Position numbers and translations under genes: made by a program. Shown here piece by piece: positions 1-12,071 of a stretch of DNA of 64,000 bases. Each line of letters starts with the position of its first letter. Position 1 is the stretch's first letter. The notes under the pieces were generated by a model. It saw only the letters and a program-made list of their open reading frames with translations. It was not told the origin of the DNA and searched no databases. This stretch comes from Rhypophila decipiens (taxonomy: Eukaryota; Ascomycota; Sordariomycetes; Sordariales; Naviculisporaceae), in the NCBI GenBank assembly GCA_033297075.1, contig MU858085.1:62001-126000 (forward strand). The letters are read 5' to 3'.

Positions 1-579
1 GATGGCGCCTACTCGAGCTACCTCGACGAAGCCGGCAACGAGGTCGTCGACTTCATCCCTATTGATCAAGTCGGAAACAGCTCTTTTGTTCCGATTCTCT
101 CCGTCATTCCTGCTGCCGAGGTCATCAAGCGCGATGCTGCGATCGAGGCACGCGCCGGCAAGTATGGCTGTCTCGGGGCAAACAAGGCCCGACCCCAGGC
201 GGATATTGACAGGGCCAATATGTGCATCTGGAACGCTGTGTCCGACCCTTTTTCGTTCAGGGGCGATACTGAGAGGAGAACTTCTGTGGGTGTTTTTCTT
301 CTTTCTTTTGCTTTGTTTTTCCTTCGTGACGCGATGTTCGCCCATCTAACTCTTTTCGACGAACTTTAGTGCGTGGTCGCCGGTGTTCGGTCTTTCATCT
401 GCTCGTATCCCAAGGGCGGCAACCCTACTTCCAAGATGAAGGATGATCTCTGGTACACTTGGACCTATATCAAGCTGGGTCTCTGCGGCGAGGGACGCCT
501 GGGACATGCTGAGATTTCTGGTGGACATGGGACTGTGTCGGCGGGGTATACCTATGATGGTGATAGGTTTTGTTGGTAA
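1..579 (+). CDS. 3' end of an unrecognised protein gene (partial)
   Basis: The gene enters from the left edge, so its start is missing. The first reading frame (1–285, beginning DGAYSSYLDEAGNEVV) is open to a GTGGGT donor at 286. An acceptor TAG ends at 369, and exon 2 (370–577 plus TAA at 577–579) continues in phase 0. The joined piece is about 164 residues with scattered cysteines and ends GYTYDGDRFCW. The N-terminal part is polar and the C-terminal part is rich in Gly and aromatic residues, as in small secreted fungal proteins, but no signal peptide can be seen because the start lies outside. I do not recognise the family and assign no function. The intron (84 bp) is normal for this genome. 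Confidence 0.6.
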
Positions 580-952
580 ATGGTTTGTCTAATGGCTTTC
601 GAGTTATATCAGCTTGTCACGGAGATTCAATGGGGTTTTATTGTAGAGCGCTATAGCCAATGGTGCTTGTTACTTTCCCCGAGCAACAGAGTAGCTGCAG
701 CTTAAGCATTCTAAAGAGCATGCCATTGCAAGATTGTAGTCGCTTCCTTGTTTTTTTTTAAAGCAACGCTTCATGTTGCCTCAACTGGAATCATCGAGAC
801 TCTGTATAACACCAGCACCAAGAATCAACCACCCTTTCATCCATTCAGCAGTAAATGCAGTCCTATATGCGCCATTCTTTCTCTCTCGTGTCTGACTCAA
901 GCTCCCTCTTTTATCGACTTCACCCCAAAGAAAAACAACCTTCCACCATTCT
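580..952. other. intergenic spacer, nothing recognised
   Basis: Convergent 3' flanks of the partial gene on the left and the broken prenyltransferase on the right. The short open frames here have no protein-like composition that I can support. Confidence 0.5.
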
Positions 953-2166
953 TCACTTCCCATTTCCAAAATAATACTCCCCAGCCAAGCCAAGAATCCC
1001 CGGCAGCCCAACCATCCAAAATTGCCGCTTAAACCACACCCCACAACTCCTGGGACAACTCAAATCCACAGCCCAAACAAGCCACCCCAGAGCCAGCCCC
1101 GTCCCCCTGACAACCAAGCCAAAGTACCACACCCCTGAAAATCCATTCCACCTCCCAACAAACGCCAACAATGCCACCTGTACAGCGCCCATAACAATAC
1201 AAAGAGTCTTGGTCCAGCCCTTACCAAGAACCGCCATCCCTCTGACACCGGCTTCATATCGTCCCTTAGATCTTGGTGTCCATAGACTGTGTCGTTGATC
1301 ACAGTCCATAGTAGGATTGAGCTGGCCAACGCCAACCTTGACCTGCGAGAGTTCTGCTGTAATGGATCACCTCCCATGAGGGCCATGCTGAATGGCACGG
1401 CTTACGTAGGTTGGTAAAAAAGAAAAAGAAAGAAAAGTATTTGACACCATGATGATTCGAACTTACACCCTGTCGAAGAACTGCTGAAAGACTCGAGGTC
1501 ACCATCAGGCTGAATTCAGAGCGAGAGAGTAAGACGCTTACCAGTTGCGCCAAGTTAGCTTGGTGCTGGTGTTGAAATCCAGCGTCCCTACGTCTCTTAA
1601 TATGCCTCGCGTCCTGTGATCCCGAGTCTGGCCCACCCAAGGGCTATTCGCAGTATGACCTGCGGGAAATGGGTTACCCTCTTCGCCGGGGGGTATATAC
1701 CCAATATGACGATGATGACTCCTAGATGTTTCATCGCCTAGGCAACATATTGACCATGATCTTGAGCCAGTATCTTGATAATATCCAGGCCCGGTAAAAC
1801 CGATCCCATAATTTGATAGAAGGACATGAGAAAAGGCAGAAACACAAGCCCAAGAAGAAAAAGTGTAAACAAGTTCGCTTGTCTCACAGAAACTGCCCCC
1901 CGAGCAATGGACCTGTTTGCATACCTCGCAACCTGCCGATCAAACTTGACATCAAGCGTATCATTCCACACACATACTGCCCCTCGAACGAGCACGTTAT
2001 ATGGCATGAACCCTAATGCCAATGTCAAGACTTTGGACAAGGGGATAGGCTCAGAGGTAGTAGGGGCTATTCGTGCTGCAAAGAATAAACCCATCAAGTA
2101 ATTAGGGAAAGTAAAATGCTGTGAGGCCTGCGGGGCGGTGACGCCGCGCAGGTGCTGGAAATATTT
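953..2166 (-). pseudogene. UbiA-family prenyltransferase pseudogene
   Basis: Reading down the minus strand, the pieces of an integral-membrane aromatic prenyltransferase of the UbiA family appear in order but in changing frames. A piece with HRPAGLTAFYFP (about 2145–2107) breaks one base before NYLMGLFFAAR. The first Asp-rich motif (VWNDTLDVKFDRQVARY) follows. The frame then meets an in-frame TAG at 1738–1740, just before YPPAKRVTHFPQ. Next comes a frame change between the GWAR segment and TLDFNTSTKLTW, then a probable intron. The second Asp-rich motif (INDTVYGHQDLRDD, near 1310–1262) is followed by another one-base shift before AGVRGMAVL. The last frame is hydrophobic and ends with TGA at 953–955. 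Family members prenylate aromatic acceptors in membranes (quinone or meroterpenoid routes). With at least three frame breaks and one stop this copy should not give a full protein. Sequencing indels are the alternative. The 5' end is not defined. Confidence 0.75.
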
Positions 2167-3948
2167 TGACTGATGCTACCCTTCTCAATGTGCTCAGAAA
2201 GCAGCTGGTTATGAAGGTCGTCGCCGGTGTGGAAGAGTCAGAGAAGAGGCTTCCCAATGACCCGTTGAACAGTCAATCGGTGGAACTTGAAGTCATCTCG
2301 GATATTAGAAATGCCCGTGTATCGGGATATCCCGTCTGGAGATCTGAAGATGTAGGCAAGGGTCTTATTTCGCTCTACCTCCATGTCTCGTTAATATCAA
2401 TGATGATCAGGCAGTACCTCCTGGACCAAGACATGTCAGTGTAGTCTTGTATCAAGAGTTAACTAAACCAGTCACGTAGTGCATTAGTCCCATCTGTGTT
2501 AGGACTCTAATTTTCAAAGGCATTAATCCGATTTAGTGACTTACCGCATCCTGCCATCCTCCTCTAGGCTCGTTGTTCTTATATAACGTCCATGGCAGGC
2601 CACCATGAGACGAGACACGTACCTGGGCCTGCCTAGATCCTCACACAGACTACATGCAAGCTATGCTCGTGGCGTCGCCATGAGTTAAAACCACATCAAC
2701 TGCCGAGTATGAAATCTTCGCCGCCATTGCAAGAACGAAGCTTACCTCCGAGGAAGGTCGTACATGCAGTTGGTTAGCAATATTATTTGGTAAAAGTTCT
2801 TGACGGGACAGACGGGCACAATGCAGTGACAGAACACCGTCTTAGTAGCATGAAGGACTGAATAGATGTGATTACTTACCACGGAGAAAGAACAGAGATC
2901 CACTCCTACACGAAATCATGCACACTCCTTCCTGTTCCGACTTCAAACTTCCAAGCCTAGGTACGTTTCCTGGAATCTATCATGGTATCAACCCCGACCC
3001 CTGAATCCACATTGGTTGTATTAAGACAGTTATACAACATATAGATCCTAACTTCTAACTACATAAAATAGATATTAGCTTCTTACCGTCTGTGTATCCA
3101 GTTTTCGGGACGAAGCTATCGCAGTCTTTCCCATGCTTGAGGTTCAATATAATTACCAGTCTACTCGTAAACCATGTTAGATCCGGGGCTTCTCGGGTGT
3201 CAAGCATTGCTCCATCTACAATATATGACAAGCAAAAACCAAAATAGCGCGGAAAGCAAAACTGGCCAGCTAAATACGATGTGAAGAAGGCTTGATTGAT
3301 TCTGGGCCACTGCCCACTGCCCCAAAACAGTGAAGAGCCAAAAAAAACATACAGCACCGGGGATTCGCTGGTCGTCACCGACCCAACTACTAGTCCGGCG
3401 ATTAGGGGCTTATCTATGGGAGAGCGGACGGGATCCCGAGTTTTCCACTATCTATGGCCGTATGTGATAGAAACGTGTTGTAGATGTGTATATAAATGGA
3501 CGGTGGTTGGGGGGCTACTTCGATAAAATACCTACAATCATGACTTCTAGGCCATCCTTTGACGTTCGGAACATAGGTTGGTCTTTTTGTGGTTCAAGTC
3601 GGTCATCCATTTCCAAGATCACCGGCAAAAATTTACCAGACCTGTTTGCCTGTAGACATAAACTTGGTAACTATCAACAAGGTCAACCTCGATGTGGACT
3701 GAACGATCGATTAGGGTCAGCGGGGAAGAACCCACATCATCGCTGAGAACACGAGCCCAAGTCAGTATATACATATAGAACAATGAATAACGAGATACCT
3801 TTTCAACCTGGACCTCTTGGGGTTCAAACTTTCCCAAAGGGTCGGTATAAAAAAGTAATCCAGAGAAAAGTTTTAAAGGACCAAAAACAAGACGCTATCC
3901 GTAAAACCCCCCAGACCGGTACCAGTACAGCAGATAAAAGAACAAAAA
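2167..3948. other. intergenic spacer, nothing recognised
   Basis: About 1.8 kb of AT-richer sequence upstream of the broken prenyltransferase and downstream of MIF2. It may hold the lost 5' part and promoter of the prenyltransferase. The short open frames (for example 3055–3378 on the minus strand) show no recognisable domain. Confidence 0.45.
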
Positions 3949-5852
3949 TCATTCAGCCTGGCTCTGATCAGCCTCAACACTCATCATAACAGACTGCTCA
4001 CCCATCATTCCCTCCCCAGTAACAGCATTGACCTCACAGCCCTGCGCAAAGAATATCCTGGCCGGCTGATCGTAGTCGTTTTCAATACTGTAATAATTCC
4101 CTGTTGTCGCATAATGTCAGTAAATGTTGCTCACTTCTTCCGACCTCGCCAAAAAACAAAAGAAAAAAGAGCAAACTCACCCCTCGGAACGAACCACATC
4201 CCCCCTTTACTAATCCGAAACACATTATCCCCCACAGTAACCGACACCCGTCCACTAAAGACAAAAAAGGTCATAAACATCTTTCGACTGTTCTTTTGCG
4301 TCTTCACACTCCCAGGCGGCATATCCACCACTCCAGCCCCAAAGAAGCCCTCGCTGACAGTCTTGGCAAATTTAAACGTAGCATTCTTCACCTTGGACGT
4401 TTTGATCGCCCTCCCCGAGATGGCCAATTGTCGATCGATGTATTCCACCTCCTCATCCGGTCCGGGCGGATTCTTCTCATGCTCGGGATACCAGACCTGC
4501 ACCTCGCCTTCGATCGCGCCGGGGTTCTTTTCCCACGCGTCGGCAATGACATCGTCTGAATCATGATATCCCGGTCGACCGGCGCCTTTCTTGCCCTTCT
4601 TTTTGCGCCCAGAGGCATGTTCCACCTCGGGCTCGTCTACACGGACAACTTCTTTGATGGACGGAAGAAGAAACTTCTTGTTGGTCTTGGCTCCGGGCGC
4701 GGCGAAGTCATCTACCGCCTCTTCCATCTCAAACTCGGCATGTTCGTTTCGCCAGAAGGCCAAAGGTTTGTAAGATGTTCGTCCAGATCGTGTTTGTTTC
4801 ATGGTGCTCGGGTTTTCGTTGCGCTTGCTGTTGATCATGAGACCGCGGGATTTGGGTAATGGCGGCCCGCGCGGGATGATGACCTGGTTCGGGTCGATGG
4901 AAGATTTCCGTTTGCGGCCTCTTTTGGGCTTTTCAGGTGCCGCTGCTGGTGGTGTTGCCTTTTTGGATGCGGCAGATGGTGCTGTTTCTGCCGGTGCTGT
5001 ATTTGCCTTTGGTCGACCTCTGCCCCGAGGTGCCGTCGCGGCTGGTGATGCCGAGCGCGGTTTCTTGGACTTGGGTTGGGAGGTCTCTTCCGGTTCCACA
5101 GCATCATCTGGCGTGCGCCGTTTCTTAGACTGCGCCGCGCCCATGGACGATAGTGCTCCTCCAGCTAGCTGCTTCGAAGGGCCAGCCGTGTTCTTAGGCG
5201 GCCATCCTCGTTGCTGCGGCTTGGGTGGGGGTGCTTCGGGTTCTTCGTCTTCCTCTGGCTCGTCTTCTTCCGGTTGCGCCTCTTCATCCTCTGGCTCAGG
5301 CTCAGGTTCCACGCGTCGAGCAGGTTTCCTCCCTGGCTTTGCTGCCTGTGGGCTCTCTTTTGGCTTGGGTTTCCTCCCAGGTTTCTTTTTCGCGGCGGCT
5401 GTCGCCTGAACTTGTTCCTCTTCTTCAACAGGTGAGTCGTAGTCTGCTGCTGGTAAATCGACCATGTCGTCATCATCGCCGCCGCCGAGCATTTCCAAAG
5501 ATTCTTCGACAAAAGCGTCAACTTCATCTTCCTCTGACTCCTCCTCCTCGTATACTCTCCGCGAAGCCTTCGTCGGTTGGGATAATGCCTTGGCCCCAGC
5601 CTGAAGGCGGTTGAAATCCATATGAGCCTTTGTCGTACGCGCCGGCTGAGAGCTGGAATGCGACGGACGCATTCCCGAACCGTGAAGAGGTGACGAACTG
5701 CGAGCGAGTAACCTATTCCTCTGCGCGGGTGAGTTCAGACTCGTCTTGACGGGAGACCGGGATTGCGGGAGAGGCATCGTTAGTCGGGTCGTGTGCCCAT
5801 TAAGCAAAGCAGCGGGGCCAATTCCGGACGCTACACTCGAGGTTAGTAACGA

Positions 5853-5890
<38 letters not shown>

Positions 5891-6217
5891 TTCGAGAGCG
5901 AGAATTAGCCGTACTGGTGGTTATGTCCATGTCTTCGCCGCTGCCATCATCACCCGAGCCATCTTCCTCCAACTCATCCTGCTCGCTGCCCTCCTTGCGA
6001 GGGGACGAGAAGAGAGCATCAATGGGTTCCATGCCATGTTCGTCGCGAATTCCCGTGTCCTTGAGGGTAATGCCTGTTTTTCTGCAGACAGAAGGAAAGT
6101 TAGCCGAGATGGCGTCGCGACAATGGAAAAGACGTACCGGCCTGCGACCCCTAGTTCGTGAAACTGCTCGGATTGCGGACCGAGAGTGCGCCGCTGCTGC
6201 GACGGCCGGGACACCAT
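3949..6217 (-). CDS. MIF2: Inner kinetochore protein Mif2 / CENP-C
   Basis: Three exons (6217–6138, 6081–4181, 4100–3949) joined in frame give 710 residues, normal for the family. The first exon supplies the conserved N-terminus (GVAGR joined to KTGITLKDTGIRDEHGMEP). The middle is long, charged and disordered, with poly-Ser, Glu/Asp tracts and Lys/Arg/Pro-rich AT-hook-like GRGRP stretches. The CENP-C signature RSGRTSYKPLAFWRNE follows, where the protein docks on CENP-A nucleosomes. The C-terminus is a cupin fold (TVGDNVFRISKGGMWFVPRG, completed across intron 2 by NYYSIEND) that mediates homodimerisation. The start was chosen because it alone joins the conserved N-terminus through a clean donor and acceptor (intron 6137–6082). 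In known fungi Mif2 connects centromeric chromatin to the Mis12 complex. It diverges from the RNase H2A gene. Confidence 0.95.
5854..5888. repeat. (GAC)n trinucleotide microsatellite inside MIF2
   Basis: Nearly twelve uninterrupted GAC units on the plus strand. On the coding (minus) strand they read as a poly-Ser run in the disordered N-terminal third of Mif2. The length is likely to vary between strains without breaking the frame. Confidence 0.9.
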
Positions 6218-6900
6218 GTTGGTGACAGTTTAGTCGCGACAAGGGGAGGAATGTAAAGACAATACAATCGCAAAACAAAATTGCAAGTTTAAACGTTTCC
6301 TTCGGTGGTGGACCGGGGGTGGAAAGTTTGGCGATCCTGATTGCAGGCGGCGGGCGTGGTGGCGTGCGTCGACAATGGCGGGTTGAAGAAGCAAATGCAG
6401 ACGAGAAGCAAATGATCCAATGCACGCGATTGTTTACTTTGGCGCAGGAAGCAAGCCTCGCAGGGGTTGTGTTTCTTGTGAATGTGGATTTCAGTTCGAA
6501 GGCTCGGGCTGTGGCATTCGCTGTATCTCGTTGTGGCGCCTGATTGGTGGACGCGGTCGCAGCGTGTAACGGTACGGAAACGCGTCAAGCTCTCGTGTCT
6601 CGGCCCCTCCAAAAAGTTGGCCGGGGTCTACTTGTCGTTTGGAGAATCGATAAGCTGGATGGTGAACAGTCTGATTTTCGGTGTTGTTTGTGACAAGATT
6701 ACTTTCTCTCTGATGGTTTCTGTAGCACATTGTGGTCCCAAGTCTTGTGTCGACAACTTTACCTTGTCATTTCATCCTTTCTGCTCCTCATTGTCCACCA
6801 AACAAAGACGCGGGACGAAACCGTTACCACCGATAACCAAGAGCCACTTCCTATGTCCTTACTCAGTCAATCGCAACCAAAAGAAATCGAATCGCCCAAA
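6218..6900. promoter_or_regulatory. Shared divergent promoter region of MIF2 and RNase H2A
   Basis: About 680 bp separate the start codons of two diverging nuclear chromosome-maintenance genes (kinetochore and RNA:DNA hybrid removal). No convincing TATA box or known factor site could be picked out by eye. Assignment as promoter rests on gene orientation only. Confidence 0.5.
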
Positions 6901-7983
6901 ATGGAAGACACCCAAATGACAGAAGACAACATCGCCCTCGAAACCCCCATATCAGACGTATTCATCCCGCCCTCGATAAACGAACCAGCCCTCCTCCGCG
7001 GCGACTCTTACACGCACTTCAGCGCCGTCCCCCCGTCCCTCCTCTCCCCAGCAGACTCGTCCGAAATCTCATCCCGAACAGAATGCTGTCTCGGCGTAGA
7101 CGAGGCCGGCCGCGGTCCAGTCCTGGGCCCCATGGTCTACGGCGTCTTCTACCTACCGCTGCCCCTATCCGACCCTCTCCTCCGACAACAACACCACTTT
7201 GACGACTCCAAAGTCCTCACCCCGGCAGTCCGCTCCTCCCTGATGCAAACCCTCTGCACACCCTCCACCGTCCCAGACGAGCTCTTTTCCTCGTGCGGCT
7301 GGGCAATATCCTCCCTCTCCCCCCGCGACATTTCATCGGGCATGATGCGCCCCAACGGAGGAACCTACAACCTCAACGCACAAGCAATGGACGCAACAAT
7401 AGCCCTGATAAAAGGTGTCTACGCCCGCGGGGTAAACATCAAAGAGATCTACGTCGACACAATCGGGCAGCCGGCTGCGTATCAGAAAAAGCTCGAACGT
7501 GTGTTTCCGACGGCCAAAATCACCGTCGCCAAAAAAGCAGATAGTTTATATCCGTGTGTCAGTGCGGCGAGTGTATGCGCCAAGGTCACGCGTGATGCTG
7601 CGCTTGAGACGTTATGGCGTGCTAGACATCGGTCGAACAATCCTGAGAGTGATGAGAAAGAGGAAGTCGACATGGCTTGGGGATCAGGGTATCCCTCTGA
7701 CGGCCGTTGTTCGACCTGGTTGAAAGGGAATATGCACCCTGTGTTTGGCTGGGGACCGGCTGAGTGTCGGTTTAGTTGGGGCACTGCCAAGGATTTGCTC
7801 GAGACCAACACCAAGAATGGGGGCGTCAAGGTGGACTGGCCTGCTGATGACGACGATAACCGTGATACCCATCGCTTGACTGATTTCTTTGCCGCGGCCC
7901 CGGCAAAGGGGCATGAAGATGAGGACATGGGCGATGAACTGGGGACTTGGTTTGGCACTCCGGCTGGACTGGAGGCTTTCTAA
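6901..7983 (+). CDS. Ribonuclease H2 catalytic subunit A
   Basis: Single-exon gene for a 360-residue RNase HII-type enzyme. The catalytic signature CCLGVDEAGRGPVLGPMVYG sits near residue 65. It is followed by FDDSK, by IYVDTIGQPAAYQ, and by CVSAASVCAKVTRDAALE, which together supply the acidic active-site residues of the family. The conserved tail (SGYPSD, then WLKGNMHPVFGWG) is also present. The enzyme cuts RNA in RNA:DNA hybrids and removes single ribonucleotides from nuclear DNA together with the B and C subunits. The ATG at 6901 has a good context (AAAATGG). An in-frame ATG at 6853 would add 16 residues, and further in-frame codons upstream make the start uncertain. The C-terminus after about residue 300 is acidic and probably disordered. 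It converges on SEY1. Confidence 0.95.
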   Translation: MEDTQMTEDNIALETPISDVFIPPSINEPALLRGDSYTHFSAVPPSLLSPADSSEISSRTECCLGVDEAGRGPVLGPMVYGVFYLPLPLSDPLLRQQHHFDDSKVLTPAVRSSLMQTLCTPSTVPDELFSSCGWAISSLSPRDISSGMMRPNGGTYNLNAQAMDATIALIKGVYARGVNIKEIYVDTIGQPAAYQKKLERVFPTAKITVAKKADSLYPCVSAASVCAKVTRDAALETLWRARHRSNNPESDEKEEVDMAWGSGYPSDGRCSTWLKGNMHPVFGWGPAECRFSWGTAKDLLETNTKNGGVKVDWPADDDDNRDTHRLTDFFAAAPAKGHEDEDMGDELGTWFGTPAGLEAF

Positions 7984-8403
7984 TGGTTGTGTATTTGTAG
8001 TTTCTGGGATAATCTGTGTCATGCTTATTCTGGGGGTAATGTATTCATATCATGGTGTTGCGTGGTCAACGGTACGGAGTTGGGGTGGTAACACTAACGG
8101 TATACGGATATATGAATTAAGAAACATGCCGAGGAGAAAAAAAGGCAGAATGCTCTATGCATTAACAATAACAAGCTGTACTGCACTATCTGAACAAGAA
8201 TAGTATCTAATCTCAACCCCAGAGAAAGATAAGCCACCAAAGAAAAGGAGTAAAAACAAACACCAAAGCGTAATGCCTATCCGGCCATCCGACCAAGATC
8301 AAGACCCATTACGCATTTCGCTTCATGCCAATCCCATTCAGCCATCAAATCTATCCGTCAAATCCATCCATCATACAATCTAACCGTACCATAAACATGT
8401 CGC
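7984..8403. other. Convergent 3' region between RNase H2A and SEY1
   Basis: 420 bp containing the 3' untranslated regions of two converging genes. No gene or clear terminator motif was recognised. Confidence 0.5.
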
Positions 8404-11109
8404 TCAATCGCTGAGGTCGTCGTCAGCCCCGTCAAAGGCCATCTTCTTCTTGCCCCGGCTGTCCAGCGTGTCCATGCTGATACCGGTATTCGTCCGTGAG
8501 GACCCTCGTCCCTTTGCCCCGATAGCCGCTCTGGCAGTCTCGTTATTTTCGAGAAAATCCCGAAGCTTCGCTTTTCCAATCTCGAAACCCTGGTTTGTAG
8601 CCGCATTGGCCATCTGCATCATTGGGCCGAGAAGGTTCAGTGTGTAGGCGACAAATGTGCCTCCTCCGAGCACGAGGATAAGCAGAATGAGCATTGGGTT
8701 TCGAAGAACTAGACTCAGTTAGAAACATGACACATGAAAGATGGAGGGAAAATGAAGAGACCCACCGATGAGAATCTCGTTCCATCCCAGTACCAGCAAG
8801 GCGGCCCAGAAATAGACCGGCACCTCCTTCATACCGCCAATGGCACTGCGCTTGGCCTCAACGTAGACGCCGTCCGCCATCTTCTTGAACCGGACGACTA
8901 GATCTTGTCGCTTGGTCTCGCTCAGCACCGTCATCTCTTCCTCCAGACTCTTGCCCTCCTCCTCGTCAATGCCGCCGATGGGCAACAGGTCCTCCTCGTC
9001 CTCGGGCTCCGCGCCAGCAGGCATAGGTCCAACGAAGGCCGGCAGGTCAGGCGGCGCATATGTCTCTGCCAACCTAAATCTCGACAGCAGCGGGATAAGC
9101 GACAATGTGGACTCTCTGGCCTTGGTATAAATGCCCTCGATATCGTCACTCGGGCGCCAGATCCTGGGAACGCCTTCCCCGTCATATCGGAACTTGTCTT
9201 CAAAGTTCTCGCGAAGTTTCATGAGAATGTTGCTCTCGAGAACCTCCTCCTCGATCTTCTCCCTGAGCACGACCCAGCTCTTGCGGCGCAGTCTCCAGAG
9301 CCCGACCTGGACCTCTTCCTCACTAGCCTCGAAGCTCTTGGCCCGCTCGGCAAACCGCCCTTCGGCCTCGTCCACGATGCCCGAAAAGGCCGCCCAGACG
9401 CGATCCCAGAGGTCCTTTTCGCTAGGCGGCTTCTCACTGCCATCATCCGGTGCACCCATGCCGGCTCTTCCACTCCCGAGCTTGTTAAACTCCAAGCCCA
9501 CCGCATCACCAAGTCGCGACTTGACCCATCTCTCGACCCGGATCGCCAGCCTGCGCATCTCCTCCTTTCGCAGCCGGGCACTGACTTCGTCCAGCTCGCG
9601 CTCAAACAAATTAAATTGCGGCTTGAAGTTGCTCCACGGCACATCGGGAATCCGCAAACTCTTGGCCTCCCGCCTAAACATCTCGAGCGTCTTGCTCTTT
9701 TGTTTCTCGACAATCTCGGCAAACTCGTACCCGCCGCCGGCCTTTTGTCCCGCCTTCACAGCACCCGTGACGGCCTCACTAAACGCCGCCACGCCCGCCT
9801 TGTGCGCAGCCGATAATTGCGCATGGTACAGCGCCTTCAACCGTCCATCAATCTTGCTCTCCAGCTCCCCGCGTTTGACTTTATAGACGCCCTTGTGATA
9901 CCGACTGGCCTGTGTCTCAAACGCACCCAGGCAACTTTCTCTCGCGCCGGCCCCGGTACTTCCCAGATCCGGAATGACTTCGTTCCGACCACTCCTAGTG
10001 GCCTCAATTTGCTTCTCCTCCAATGGACCAATAACCGTGTCAAAGCCGACCAAAACCTCGCGCGCAATCTCATCACACCGAAACTGCGCCAACAGTTCCT
10101 GCTGCGTAGGCAGATCCAAATCCTTGTTATTCACAATCTGGTCCCAGACCCCCTGCGCATAATGCGACAGTCCATCGGCCGGAATCCGTCGATGATATTC
10201 AGGCAGAAACACACCGCCAGCATATTCCTGGTGTTCTCTTGCAGTCGCTCTATGTCCGGTCGTGAATCTTTTCCCCAGAAGCTCGACCTCGGACAGGAAC
10301 TTTTCCGGCTGAAGAATCTTGTGCGGCAGCGCGGAAAACGCAAAGTCGAAATAATCGTCAATCTTGGAATTCTCCAGACCAGGCGGTTTCGAAATCGACG
10401 ACCAGATCTTGGTCAAATCCTGCAGCAGTGTGTTCCTAAGGTTTTGTAGCGGGGTGTTGCCGATGTGGTCGCGAATGACGAAAAACAAGAGGGATCGAGT
10501 CTGCGATCTTTCCACCAAGTTAGCATCACCCTCCTAACCCAAAGAAATTTACTTGAGAAATACTTACTGTCGATCTTTGAGAAACAACTGCAGATTAACC
10601 TCAAAAACGGTCTTCAAAAGTCCCATATTCGCCCCCTGATACAATCCCACCTGATGCTCCCAGATATTCACAATCAGAACCTCAGATGTAGCCAGCGCAA
10701 ACAAGGCACTCTTTCGCTCAAAGTCCTGATCTTCTCCGCGTTCGCGCCCATCCGTCCCCTCGACATCCATAACAAGGATGTTATCCGCCATTGTACCCGC
10801 GCCCTTTTTATTCTTGCTCATCCAAATCCCCTTTGTTGTTTGACGGCGTTCGACTTCGGACATGACGCTGAATTCTGTTCCGAACAAGTGGTTCAAAAGT
10901 GTGGACTTGCCGGTCGATTGGGATCCGAAAACAGAAATGAGGTGGTAGTTGAATCCTGCTTCTGCGACGTGCGTCGAGACGAGGTAGTCGGTTACGTTGC
11001 TGTTGTATTGCTTGTCTTCGTCGATGACTTGGATGCCGTGTTCAAAGTATTTGGCACGGTCGACGTCGTCCGACGGGCCGTCGCCCATGGAGGCGAAGTG
11101 GCCGTTCAT
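8404..11109 (-). CDS. SEY1: ER membrane-fusion GTPase Sey1 (RHD3/atlastin-like)
   Basis: Three exons (11109–10568, 10507–8766, 8708–8404) join in frame to 862 residues, the usual length. The dynamin-like GTPase domain is N-terminal: P-loop GSQSTGKS at residues 62–69, then [23 protein letters not shown] and [10 protein letters not shown] long helical bundle follows. Near residue 745 a membrane hairpin begins ([19 protein letters not shown], completed across intron 2 by [17 protein letters not shown]), and the tail is short, polar and acidic. Sey1 sits in the endoplasmic reticulum and drives homotypic fusion of tubules. The intron 1 acceptor was placed at 10508 because the AAAG|ATCG site keeps the frame ([13 protein letters not shown]), whereas the nearby CAG does not. 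The start ATG is followed directly by the typical NGHFAS sequence. It converges on the RNase H2A gene. Confidence 0.95.
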
Positions 11110-12071
11110 TTTTTGCTGCTTTTTGGTTCTGTCGCAGGCGTGGAAAGTGGCGGTGGTGGAATCAAGGAGGTGAGCTTCAATAAGGGATTTGCATTGGCCT
11201 GCTTGCTTGCTAGGTGCAGCAGTGCAGTCGTCGCTCGCGCGCAGTCCGAAGGTTTTGTATTCTCGGAATGGTGTTGAGGCGACGTTTACGAATGGTGTCC
11301 AAGTTGTCTTGTTGCCCCTGCTTTAGCTAATCCTAAAGTACGGGTTAATTTCGTCAAGTGACGACCGAGCTTGTGACATGCCCTCCCTGGCGCGATTGGG
11401 GGATTTGCGGAATGGAACGGCTAACAATTACGCACTGAATCGGTTAGTGGGATTGTTAAGGCGACTGCAAAAGTAGCCCCACTAATCCCAAACAGGCTAA
11501 CTCCAGGCGGGTTGCTAGGGCGCGGGTCGCTCTGCTTGTTAAAGGGGGCGGATGACGTCGTCCGGTGATGATGCTTCGAGAGCACGAAGGATGGCACACC
11601 AAAATTGCAATGCGATGAATGACCGAGTGTGAGGAATAGGCAGCGTATGCGTAACTCCCATCGGGCAGCTTTCATTTTTTCGTGGTCGATTTGTCGGGGA
11701 TGCACCACGTGGCTTCCATTTGGTACGTACCTGACCGTCGTAAAACACACTTATTACAGAATGTTGGTATTCTTGTATCACAAAGAATGCGGACCAAAAA
11801 ACTTGAAACAACGAAGATTTTCTGCCCAACAACGAACAAAGGCCCGGCTTCATCTATCTGTACAGTAGGTACTCTAAAAGTTGATATACAAGCCTTTGTC
11901 TTGGCCAAGCCCAAACAAGAACAGAAGTCACCTCTGGCCGGCCATATCAAAACATGTCTTGCTCCCATTTGCAGGTGACGTTGAATTGGGTATCGTACGG
12001 AAAAAGACAGAAAGAGACCAAACAAAATTGAGCCTTGCGTGGATACAAGCCATACTCCAATCCTCATCCTC
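11110..12071. other. intergenic spacer upstream of SEY1
   Basis: 960 bp between the SEY1 start and the 3' end of the rhodopsin-like gene. Nothing protein-like was seen. It carries ATGCCCTCCCTGG (near 11378) and AAAATTGCAATGC (near 11603), both weakly like the repeated motif described at 20154–20681. Confidence 0.45.

Noticed and set aside
2166..2444. 92-codon plus-strand frame MTDATLLNVLRKQL…
   Set aside because: No domain, no intron context, and it lies in the region where the prenyltransferase pseudogene's 5' part is expected on the other strand.
4801..5409. 200-codon plus-strand frame opposite MIF2
   Set aside because: It mirrors the biased Lys/Pro/Glu-rich coding of MIF2 and reads as Gly/Ser/Phe low complexity; the minus strand has the family motifs.
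8905..9886. Long plus-strand frames opposite SEY1
   Set aside because: Shadows of the well-supported SEY1 exon 2.
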